Source: an uncultured Eubacteriales bacterium
GTDB lineage: Bacteria > Bacillota > Clostridia > Lachnospirales > Lachnospiraceae
DNA length: 64,000 nt
Direction of reading: 5' to 3'
Assembly (NCBI GenBank): GCA_900316115.1
Contig: ONBN01000006.1
Coordinates: 1-64,000 of the forward strand
Numbering within the stretch: position 1 is the first letter of the stretch; each line of letters starts with the position of its first letter. Under the pieces are notes generated by a model. It made no database searches and was not told where the DNA came from. It saw nothing but the letters and a program-made list of their open reading frames with translations. The translations under genes were made by a program, and so were the position numbers. Below, piece by piece: positions 24,157 to 31,791 of this stretch.

Positions 24157-25476
24157 ATGGCAAGAATTGAGGAGTGTATCCTTTACCGGGATTTTGAACA
24201 TGGGGAGATCTTAAAACAGATCACCTTTTTGATGGACAGATATGAACAGGCAGGAGAAAAGGAACTGGAAGAAGGAAAAGATATATTTTACAAATGCGTA
24301 GGCGGCCTTGTGGAACTGGCCGGTATGTATGGCTTTTCCGGAAATCTGTGGCATTGTTACCTGACATTTCTTCTGGTAAATCATGAAAATGCATTCAGCA
24401 CAGCCTGTGAGATCAGAGGCACTGTGGAGGGTAGTATCAACCAATTGGCACTTCACGATTTCCAGATCTTTAAAGAACTGTATGATTTTGACCTGCAGGT
24501 ATTTGACCAGGCATTTCATACCTCCTGCTGCAGGATCCTGGAGCAGTATGAGAATATTAACGGCAACAGCAAAATGTTTAACCAGAGGATCCGTAACCGG
24601 ATCTGTGACATGAGCAGGACTCTTGCCAAAGCTGCAACTACCGAAGAGTTTATGAAGGATATGGTGCAGTTTTACAAGGATTTCGGTGTTGGAAAACTGG
24701 GGCTTCATAAGGCATTCCGTATTGAGCATGTTGATGGGGAAGGTGCAAAGATCGTGCCTATTACAAGGATCGCCCATGTGAAGCTGGAGGATCTGGTAGG
24801 CTATGAGATCGCAAAGCAGAAGCTGATCGAAAATACAGAGGCCTTTGTAAGAGGGAGAAAAGCCAATAACTGCCTGCTGTTCGGTGACGCAGGAACTGGG
24901 AAATCTTCCAGTATCAAAGGAATCCTGAACAAATACTATGATGAAGGACTTCGGATCATTGAGGTGTATAAGCACCAGTTCAAGGATCTGAATGATGTGA
25001 TCGCCCAGATCAAAAACCGGAATTATAAGTTTATCCTGTATATGGATGATCTTTCTTTTGAAGAATTTGAGATTGAATACAAATATCTGAAGGCAGTGAT
25101 CGAAGGCGGACTTGAAAAGAAGCCGGATAATATCCTGATCTATGCAACAAGCAACCGCCGTCATCTTGTAAAAGAAAAATCAACCGATAAGCTGGAGATC
25201 GCACCGGATGATGATCTTCATTCCTCTGATACAGTACAGGAGAAGCTTTCTCTTGTTTACAGGTTTGGCGTGCGGATCTATTTTGGTGCACCGGACAAAA
25301 AGGCTTTCCAGAATATTGTAAGGGTGCTGGCAGACAGAAACGGCGTTCATATGCCGGAAGACCAGCTTATGCTGGAGGCAAACAAATGGGAGCTTTCCCA
25401 TGGCGGGCTTACAGGAAGGACTGCACAGCAGTTTATCGATCATCTGCTTGGTACAGTGGTGGATAAACAGGATTAA
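24157..25476 (+). CDS. AAA-family ATPase of the DUF815 group
   Basis: A 439-residue protein. The N-terminal ~190 residues are helical and not recognised. The ATPase domain is the DUF815 type: LEDLVGYEIAKQKLIENTEAF, Walker A LFGDAGTGKSSSIKG (about 245-258), Walker B FILYMDDLSFEEFE (about 290) and the sensor-like IYATSNRRHLV. The C-terminal lid reads GGLTGRTAQQFIDHL. The function of DUF815 proteins is not established. It is 78 bases before ppx and on the same strand, so a shared transcript is likely. The ribosome-binding site is AGAGGAA. Confidence 0.85.
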   Translation: MARIEECILYRDFEHGEILKQITFLMDRYEQAGEKELEEGKDIFYKCVGGLVELAGMYGFSGNLWHCYLTFLLVNHENAFSTACEIRGTVEGSINQLALHDFQIFKELYDFDLQVFDQAFHTSCCRILEQYENINGNSKMFNQRIRNRICDMSRTLAKAATTEEFMKDMVQFYKDFGVGKLGLHKAFRIEHVDGEGAKIVPITRIAHVKLEDLVGYEIAKQKLIENTEAFVRGRKANNCLLFGDAGTGKSSSIKGILNKYYDEGLRIIEVYKHQFKDLNDVIAQIKNRNYKFILYMDDLSFEEFEIEYKYLKAVIEGGLEKKPDNILIYATSNRRHLVKEKSTDKLEIAPDDDLHSSDTVQEKLSLVYRFGVRIYFGAPDKKAFQNIVRVLADRNGVHMPEDQLMLEANKWELSHGGLTGRTAQQFIDHLLGTVVDKQD

Positions 25477-25554
25477 AGGCAGTTACAGGGCAGAACCCTG
25501 ATACTATAAAACAGAGCAATCGAGTCCCGCAAAGGGACAGGAAGGAGCAGGAAA

Positions 25555-27093
25555 ATGGCAGTTACTACTTTTGCAGCCATAGACATTGGCTCATATGAAG
25601 TAAGTATGAGGATTTTTGAACTGTCAAAAAGGATCGGTTTCCGGGAACTGAATGATGTACGTTTCCGGCTGGAGCCGGGGAAAACCGTGTACTCTACAGG
25701 AACCCTGAGTATGGAGATGGTAGATTCCATCTGTGAGATCCTGAGCGATTTCAGACGGATCATGGCTGAGTTCGGGGTGGAAGAATGGAGAGCATGTGCT
25801 ACCAGTGCATTCCGTGAATTAAAGAACCCTCTGATCGTGATCGAGCAGATTTACCAGAGAACAGGGATACGTATTGAGGTGCTTAGTAATGCAGAACAGC
25901 ATTTCCTTGGATACAAGTCCATTGCTGCCATTGAAACAGGCTTTAAAAAGATCATCCAGAAAGGAACTGCGATCCTGGATGTGGGTGGAGGAAGTCTGCA
26001 GGTTTCCCTTTTTGATAAGGATGCCCTTGTAACCACCCAGAATCTTAAGATCGGAAGCCTGCGTATCCGTGAAAGGCTTCGTGAACTGGAGCGTTCCTGC
26101 AACCATTATGATCAGCTGGTTGAGGAATTTATCAGGAATGACCTGGTTGGTTTTGAACGGCTTTATCTGAAAGAACGGGACATCCGAAACGTGATCCTTA
26201 TGGGAGATTTTCTTACAGATACTATTTTCAGGGAAGAACGTCAGGATAACATTATTACAAAAGAAGAATTTATGACAAGGTATGAGGAGATCGTACACAA
26301 GTCTGCACAGGTGCTGGCAGAGGACATGGATATCGATCAGGAATCAGCTTCCCTGATCGTACCTACCTTGGTAGTACTTAAGAACTTTATGGATGCATTT
26401 CATGCAGAGTCCCTGTGGGTTCCTGGCGTTTCCCTGCTTGATGGGATCGCCTATGATTTTGGGGAAAAGAAGAAATTTATTAAAAGCGGCCATAATTTTG
26501 AAAATGACATCCTGGTGGCTTCCAGAAATATTGCAAAGAGGTATTCTACCAGTAAAAGCCATATCCAGGGCACTACAGATGTAGCACTTGCCATTTTTGA
26601 CAGTATCCGGAAGATCCATGGTATGGATGCAAGACAAAGGCTGCTTCTGCAGATCGCAGCCCAGCTTCATGACTGTGGCAAGTATATCAGCATGGGAGAT
26701 GTGGCAGAATGTTCTTACAGGATCATTATGGCTACAGAGATCATCGGGCTTTCCACAGAGGAAAGAAAGATCATCGCCAATGCAGTAAGATATAATACAA
26801 CAGATTTTGTTTCTTATGAGATGCTGAAGGATGAAGAAACAGGCCTGGACAGAAGCCAGTACCTGCTGATCGCAAAGCTGACAGCTATTTTAAGACTTGC
26901 CAATGCCATGGACAGAAGCCATTACCAGAAGGTAAAAGGGATCAAGGCAGTATTAAAAGAAAGAGAGCTGCAGCTGATGGTGGATTCAGATCAGGATATT
27001 TCCCTGGAACTTGGACTTTTAAAGGACAAAGTGCAGTTCTTTGAAGAAGTCTTTGGTGTACGCCTGGTTCTCAGACGTAAAAGGAAAATGTAG
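25555..27093 (+). CDS. ppx: Ppx/GppA-family exopolyphosphatase with HD-type C-terminal domain
   Basis: A 512-residue protein. The N-terminal ASKHA-fold Ppx/GppA phosphatase begins FAAIDIGSYEVSMRIFELS and contains AILDVGGGSLQVSLF and the phosphate-binding pattern around VLILMGDF-type strands. The C-terminal ~190 residues form an HD-type domain (LLLQIAAQLHDCGKYIS, about 370). Family members remove terminal phosphate from polyphosphate or pppGpp. The next gene encodes polyphosphate kinase 15 bases downstream, so the pair probably governs polyphosphate turnover. The usual DIGSNS reads DIGSYE here, a small departure from the family consensus. Confidence 0.9.
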   Translation: MAVTTFAAIDIGSYEVSMRIFELSKRIGFRELNDVRFRLEPGKTVYSTGTLSMEMVDSICEILSDFRRIMAEFGVEEWRACATSAFRELKNPLIVIEQIYQRTGIRIEVLSNAEQHFLGYKSIAAIETGFKKIIQKGTAILDVGGGSLQVSLFDKDALVTTQNLKIGSLRIRERLRELERSCNHYDQLVEEFIRNDLVGFERLYLKERDIRNVILMGDFLTDTIFREERQDNIITKEEFMTRYEEIVHKSAQVLAEDMDIDQESASLIVPTLVVLKNFMDAFHAESLWVPGVSLLDGIAYDFGEKKKFIKSGHNFENDILVASRNIAKRYSTSKSHIQGTTDVALAIFDSIRKIHGMDARQRLLLQIAAQLHDCGKYISMGDVAECSYRIIMATEIIGLSTEERKIIANAVRYNTTDFVSYEMLKDEETGLDRSQYLLIAKLTAILRLANAMDRSHYQKVKGIKAVLKERELQLMVDSDQDISLELGLLKDKVQFFEEVFGVRLVLRRKRKM

Positions 27094-27107
27094 AGGAGAA
27101 GAGGATC

Positions 27108-29261
27108 ATGGATAAGAAAAATTTTGAAAAACCGGAATACTATGTGAATCGTGAATTAAGCTGGCTGAAGTTTAATGACAGGGTGCTTAGTGAGGCCAGG
27201 GATAAAAACCTTCCTCTATTTGAAAGACTGAAATTTTTAAGTATTACATCCTCCAACCTGGATGAGTTTTACATGGTGCGTGTGGCATCCTTAAAGGATC
27301 AGGTACATGCTGATTATGAGAAAAAAGACATTGCAGGGATGACTCCAAAGGAGCAGTTAAAGGAGATCAGTGCCCAGACACATGAACTGGTGCATATCCA
27401 GTATAATACCCTGAACCGTTCTCTTCTGCCTGCACTGGAGAAGGTGGGACTTCACCTGATCGCAAGCCATGAGGATTTGGATAAAGAGCAGCAGGAGTAT
27501 GTAGACCGGTATTTTGAGGACAATGTATATCCTGTTCTCACACCAATGGCAATGGATTCCTCCCGGCCGTTCCCACTGATCCGGAATAAAACCCTGAATA
27601 TTGGTGCCCTTATTTCCAAAAAGGACAAGAAAAAGGGAAAAGAAACCACTGTATTTGCTACTGTGCAGGTTCCATCCGTGCTTCCAAGAGTGATCCAGAT
27701 CCCATCTGTAAAAGAAGGAGATACCACGGTGATTCTTCTGGAAGAGGTGATCGAGAAAAACATCGACAAACTGTTCCTTGGGTATGATGTAGTGTGTGCA
27801 CATCCTTACAGGATCATGCGTAATGCAGATCTGACCATTGACGAGGACGGGGCAGAGGATCTTCTGGTTGAGATCCAGAAGCAGCTGAAGAAGCGTCAGT
27901 GGGGCGAAGTGATCCGCATGGAAGTGGAAGAAAAAACAGATGAAAGACTGTTAGACATCCTGAAAACAGAATTTGAGATCAAGGATGAGGATATTTTCTA
28001 TATTAATGGTCCGCTGGATCTTACTATGCTGATGAAGGTTTACGGTGTGGAAGGATATGAGGAATACAAGGCGAAAAAGCATGTGCCTGCTCCGGTGCCG
28101 GCTTTCCAGAATGATAAAGATATTTTCCGGGTGATCCGAGAAGGGGATGTTTTCCTTCATCATCCATATATGAGCTTTGATCCTGTGGTTAATTTTGTAC
28201 GTCAGGCTGCCAAGGATCCGGATGTGCTGGCGATCAAGCAGACGCTGTACCGTGTCAGCGGCAATTCTCCTATTATTGCAGCTCTTGCACAGGCAGCAGA
28301 AAACGGCAAGCAGGTATCTGTACTTGTGGAGCTGAAGGCCAGGTTTGACGAGGAGAATAATATTGTGTGGGCAAAAATGCTTGAAAAAGCAGGCTGCCAT
28401 GTTATCTATGGACTGGTTGGACTGAAAACACACAGTAAGATCACACTTGTAGTACGCAGGGAGGAAACTGGCATCCGCAGATATGTGCATCTGGCTACAG
28501 GTAACTATAATGATTCTACAGCAAAGCTTTATACAGACTGCGGTATTTTCACCTGTGACGAGCGTTATGGGGAGGACGCAACAGCTGTATTTAACATGCT
28601 GTCCGGATATTCAGAGCCTAAGAGCTGGAACCGTCTGGTTGTGGCACCGATCTGGATGAAGGACCGTTTCCTGAAACTGATCCACAGAGAAGCTGAAATG
28701 TCACAGAAAGGGATCCCTGCTTTTATTGTGGCAAAGATGAATTCCCTTTGCGACCGCAAGATCATTGCTGCCCTGTATCAGGCTTCTGCATGTGGAGTAC
28801 AGATCTACCTTCTGGTAAGAGGTATTTGCTGTTTGAGAGTGGGTGTGCCAGGTGTCAGCGAAAATATCCATGTACGCTCTATTGTAGGAGATTTCCTGGA
28901 GCACAGCCGTATTTTCTATTTCCATAACGGAGGCAATGAAGAGATCTTTATGGGAAGTGCAGACTGGATGCCACGTAACCTTGACCGTCGTGTGGAAATC
29001 GTATTCCCGGTAGAGGATGAGGATATCAAAAAAGAGATCAAGCATATTCTGGATCTGGAATTTAAGGATAATGTGAAAGCGCACATCCTGCAGCCAGATG
29101 GAACTTATGAGAAGATGAACCGTCGTGGAAAAGTAAAAGTCAATTCCCAGATGATCTTCTGTAAAGAAGCGGAAGACAAGGCGAAAGCAGTGAAAAAGCA
29201 GAAAACAGATCATGGACGGGTATTTATTCCTGCAGAACCGGCAGAGGATATTGGAGAGTAA
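27108..29261 (+). CDS. ppk1: Polyphosphate kinase 1
   Basis: A 717-residue PPK1. The N-domain starts YYVNRELSWLKFNDRVLSEA, and FLSITSSNLDEFYMVRVA follows. The phospholipase-D-like catalytic domains carry the histidines in LVGLKTHSKITLVVR (phosphorylated His, about 443) and SIVGDFLEHSRIFYFHN (about 600). It polymerises the gamma phosphate of ATP into polyphosphate, reversibly. It lies 15 bases after ppx and probably shares its transcript. A GC-rich hairpin follows the stop. Confidence 0.96.
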   Translation: MDKKNFEKPEYYVNRELSWLKFNDRVLSEARDKNLPLFERLKFLSITSSNLDEFYMVRVASLKDQVHADYEKKDIAGMTPKEQLKEISAQTHELVHIQYNTLNRSLLPALEKVGLHLIASHEDLDKEQQEYVDRYFEDNVYPVLTPMAMDSSRPFPLIRNKTLNIGALISKKDKKKGKETTVFATVQVPSVLPRVIQIPSVKEGDTTVILLEEVIEKNIDKLFLGYDVVCAHPYRIMRNADLTIDEDGAEDLLVEIQKQLKKRQWGEVIRMEVEEKTDERLLDILKTEFEIKDEDIFYINGPLDLTMLMKVYGVEGYEEYKAKKHVPAPVPAFQNDKDIFRVIREGDVFLHHPYMSFDPVVNFVRQAAKDPDVLAIKQTLYRVSGNSPIIAALAQAAENGKQVSVLVELKARFDEENNIVWAKMLEKAGCHVIYGLVGLKTHSKITLVVRREETGIRRYVHLATGNYNDSTAKLYTDCGIFTCDERYGEDATAVFNMLSGYSEPKSWNRLVVAPIWMKDRFLKLIHREAEMSQKGIPAFIVAKMNSLCDRKIIAALYQASACGVQIYLLVRGICCLRVGVPGVSENIHVRSIVGDFLEHSRIFYFHNGGNEEIFMGSADWMPRNLDRRVEIVFPVEDEDIKKEIKHILDLEFKDNVKAHILQPDGTYEKMNRRGKVKVNSQMIFCKEAEDKAKAVKKQKTDHGRVFIPAEPAEDIGE

Positions 29262-29267
29262 ACGGGC

Positions 29268-29335
29268 ATGTGGCCAGCCGGCCACATCATCATACATGAA
29301 AGTCATATAAAAAGGGGGATGTCATATGGCATCCC
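29268..29335 (+). terminator. Two hairpins after ppk1
   Basis: ATGTGGCC-AGCC-GGCCACAT (29268-29287) is a perfect 8-bp stem. GGGATGTC-ATAT-GGCATCCC (29316-29335) is a second 8-bp stem with one G-T. Neither has a T-run, so termination may be weak or they may protect the 3' end. Confidence 0.5.
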
Positions 29336-29395
29336 TCAAATTATATAAAATACTGTCAGTACAGGAGTGCGTGGCAGGCAGTATAGTTATGGATA

Positions 29396-29424
29396 ACAAA
29401 AAAAGAACTGTAAAAACAGTTCTT
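29396..29424 (-). terminator. Terminator of the tRNA-Glu pair
   Basis: On the minus strand AAGAACTG pairs with CAGTTCTT around a T-rich loop, followed by a run of seven T. Confidence 0.8.
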
Positions 29425-29430
29425 CTAAAA

Positions 29431-29502
29431 CAGCCAGTACGAGAATCGAACTCGTGTTTTCGCCGTGAGAGGGCGACGTCTTAACCCCTTGACCAACTGG
29501 CC
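29431..29502 (-). tRNA. tRNA-Glu(CUC), distal copy
   Basis: Read on the minus strand it folds as a standard 72-nt tRNA: acceptor GGCCAGT/ACTGGCT, anticodon stem TCGCC/GGCGA around CTCTCAC (anticodon CUC), T loop GTTCGATTC. CCA is not encoded. It differs from the other copy at one base pair of the anticodon stem. Confidence 0.9.
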
Positions 29503-29538
29503 ATATGTATAAAACTTATGGATATCGGTTAAAAATAG

Positions 29539-29610
29539 CAGCCAGTACGAGAATCGAACTCGTGTTTCCGCCGTGAGAGGGCGGCGTCTTAACCCCTTGA
29601 CCAACTGGCC
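29539..29610 (-). tRNA. tRNA-Glu(CUC), promoter-proximal copy
   Basis: Same fold and anticodon as the copy 36 bases downstream, but the top pair of the anticodon stem is C-G (CCGCC/GGCGG) where the other has T-A. Both are transcribed from the promoter just upstream. Confidence 0.92.
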
Positions 29611-29630
29611 TTGTGTCAACCGACTTGCTT

Positions 29631-29659
29631 AGTATATACTACCTTTCATGAAAATGCAA
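29631..29659 (-). promoter_or_regulatory. Promoter of the tRNA-Glu pair
   Basis: On the minus strand: TTGCAT, 17 bases, TATACT, about 20 bases before the first tRNA. Confidence 0.7.
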
Positions 29660-29720
29660 GCACTTTTTTAAAAAAAATTTATATACGGATTTTTCGCAAA
29701 TTTTCCGTGAATTTTCCTGC

Positions 29721-29750
29721 TTGCAAAATCAGTAGGATCTGGGGTATGAT
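29721..29750 (+). promoter_or_regulatory. Promoter of parE-parC
   Basis: TTGCAA, 18 bases, TATGAT. The leader to the parE start is about 90 bases and contains the hairpin element at 29801-29825. Confidence 0.6.
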
Positions 29751-29800
29751 ATAGAACGAATGTTTGAACGTAATAAAGTATGTAGTCATTCAGCTGCTCG

Positions 29801-29825
29801 TAACTGTAAGAGTACTGAATAGTTA
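29801..29825 (+). repeat. Hairpin element before parE, copy 2
   Basis: TAACTGT and ATAGTTA pair over 7 bp (one G-T) around AAGAGTACTGA. It matches the copy at 24117-24141 in 21 of 25 positions and sits 20 bases before the start codon. Confidence 0.7.
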
Positions 29826-29845
29826 AGAAAGGATTTGAAACAGTC

Positions 29846-31771
29846 ATGGCAAAAAAAGATACCTATGACGCAGGCAGTATATCTGTACTGGAGGGACTGG
29901 AGGCGGTCCGTAAACGGCCGGGAATGTATATCGGAAGTGTATCACGAAAGGGTCTGAACCATCTGATCTATGAGATCGTGGATAATGCAGTAGACGAGCA
30001 CCTGGCAGGATACTGCAGCCTGATCCATGTGGTTCTGGAAAAGGACGGCTCCTGTACAGTTACAGACAACGGACGAGGGATCCCGGTGGATATGCATGAG
30101 AAAGGCATGTCTGCAGAGCGTCTTGTGTTTACTACGCTTCATGCAGGAGGTAAGTTTGACCACTCTGCTTATAAGACAAGCGGCGGACTTCATGGAGTAG
30201 GTTCGTCAGTTGTGAATGCGCTGTCCGTATATCTGGACATTAAGATCAGCCGTGACGGTTATATCCATCATGACCATTATGAAAGAGGTATCCCTACCAT
30301 TCCCCTGGAAGAAGGACTTCTTCCAAAGCTTGGCAGGACAAAGGCTACAGGAACCTGTGTGAACTTCCTGCCGGATCCGGAGATTTTTGAAAAGACTCGC
30401 TTCTCTGCCACTGAGGTAAAAAGCCGTCTTCATGAGACTGCATACCTGAATCCTGAGCTGACCATCCGCTTTGAGGACAAAAGAGGAGAAGAGGCAGAGG
30501 ATATTACTTACCATGAACCGGAAGGGATCGTAGGGTATATCCGGGATCTGAACCGGAATACAGAAGAACTTCATGAGCCGGTTTATTTTAAGGGAGAAGC
30601 AGACGGGATCCAGGTAGAGGTGGCGTTTCAGTATACCAATGAATTTCGTGAAAATGTGCTTGGCTTTTGCAACAATATTTACAATGCAGAAGGCGGCACT
30701 CATCTTACAGGCTTTAAGACCACTTTTACAACTGTGATGAATACCTATGCCAGAGAGATCGGCGTATTAAAAGAAAAAGACCCTAATTTTACAGGTGCTG
30801 ACATCCGTAACGGTATGACTGCAGTTGTGTCTGTGAAGCATCCGGAGCCAAGATTTGAAGGACAGACAAAAACAAAGCTGGATAATCAGGATGCTGCCCG
30901 TGCTACAGGTAAGGTGACAGGCGAGCAGCTGGTGCTGTTTTTTGACAGGAATCTGGAAACATTAAAGACTGTGCTTTCCTGTGCGGAGAAGGCAGCCAAG
31001 ATCCGTAAAACAGAAGAACGTGCAAAGACAAACCTTCTTACAAAACAGAAGTATTCCTTTGATTCCAATGGAAAACTGGCTAACTGTGAAAAAAAGGATC
31101 CTGCTCTTTGCGAGATCTTTATTGTAGAGGGAGATTCTGCAGGCGGTTCAGCCAAAACAGCCAGGGACCGTAATTATCAGGCTATCCTTCCGATCAGAGG
31201 TAAGATCTTGAATGTGGAGAAGGCCACCATTGACAAAGTGCTGGCAAATGCAGAGATCAAGACCATGATCAATGCCTTTGGATGTGGTTTTTCAGAAGGG
31301 TACGGCAATGATTTTGATATTACAAAGCTGCGCTATGACAAGATCGTGATCATGGCAGATGCGGATGTGGACGGAGCACATATTTCTACGCTGCTGCTTA
31401 CTTTATTTTACCGTTTTATGCCGGAACTGATCTATGAAGGACATGTGTATATTGCCATGCCGCCTTTATACAAGGTTATGCCGAAAAAGGGTGAAGAAGA
31501 GTATCTGTATGATGACAAGGCACTGGAAAAATACAGACGAACTCACAAATCCGGTACTTTTACCCTGCAAAGATATAAAGGTCTTGGAGAGATGGATGCC
31601 CAGCAGCTGTGGGAAACTACTCTGAATCCAGAGACAAGACGGATGAAACGGGTGGAGATCGAGGATGCAAGGCTTGCATCCAGCGTGACTGAGATCCTGA
31701 TGGGCAGTGATGTGCCTCCAAGAAAGGCATTTATCTATGAACATGCTACAGATGCAGAGCTTGACGTATAG
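29846..31771 (+). CDS. parE: Type IIA topoisomerase subunit B (topoisomerase IV ParE, possibly gyrase B-like)
   Basis: A 641-residue ATPase subunit. The GHKL ATPase shows LEAVRKRPGMYIGS, IVDNAVDEHLAGY, DNGRGIPVDMHEK and GGLHGVGSSVVNALS (about 20-130). The transducer contains the QTKTKL loop. The TOPRIM domain has IFIVEGDSAGGSAKTARDR (about 428) and MADADVDGAHISTLL. With ParC it decatenates and relaxes DNA. The neighbour's missing GyrA box and the parE-parC pairing away from an origin favour topoisomerase IV over gyrase. It is the first gene of a two-gene operon with a 20-base gap. Confidence 0.88.
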   Translation: MAKKDTYDAGSISVLEGLEAVRKRPGMYIGSVSRKGLNHLIYEIVDNAVDEHLAGYCSLIHVVLEKDGSCTVTDNGRGIPVDMHEKGMSAERLVFTTLHAGGKFDHSAYKTSGGLHGVGSSVVNALSVYLDIKISRDGYIHHDHYERGIPTIPLEEGLLPKLGRTKATGTCVNFLPDPEIFEKTRFSATEVKSRLHETAYLNPELTIRFEDKRGEEAEDITYHEPEGIVGYIRDLNRNTEELHEPVYFKGEADGIQVEVAFQYTNEFRENVLGFCNNIYNAEGGTHLTGFKTTFTTVMNTYAREIGVLKEKDPNFTGADIRNGMTAVVSVKHPEPRFEGQTKTKLDNQDAARATGKVTGEQLVLFFDRNLETLKTVLSCAEKAAKIRKTEERAKTNLLTKQKYSFDSNGKLANCEKKDPALCEIFIVEGDSAGGSAKTARDRNYQAILPIRGKILNVEKATIDKVLANAEIKTMINAFGCGFSEGYGNDFDITKLRYDKIVIMADADVDGAHISTLLLTLFYRFMPELIYEGHVYIAMPPLYKVMPKKGEEEYLYDDKALEKYRRTHKSGTFTLQRYKGLGEMDAQQLWETTLNPETRRMKRVEIEDARLASSVTEILMGSDVPPRKAFIYEHATDAELDV

Positions 31772-31791
31772 TCGCAGAGAGGATATGAAAG

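Noticed and set aside
25486..25500. Small hairpin CAGGG-CAGAA-CCCTG between DUF815 and ppx
   Set aside because: Five base pairs only and no T-run; too weak to call a terminator.
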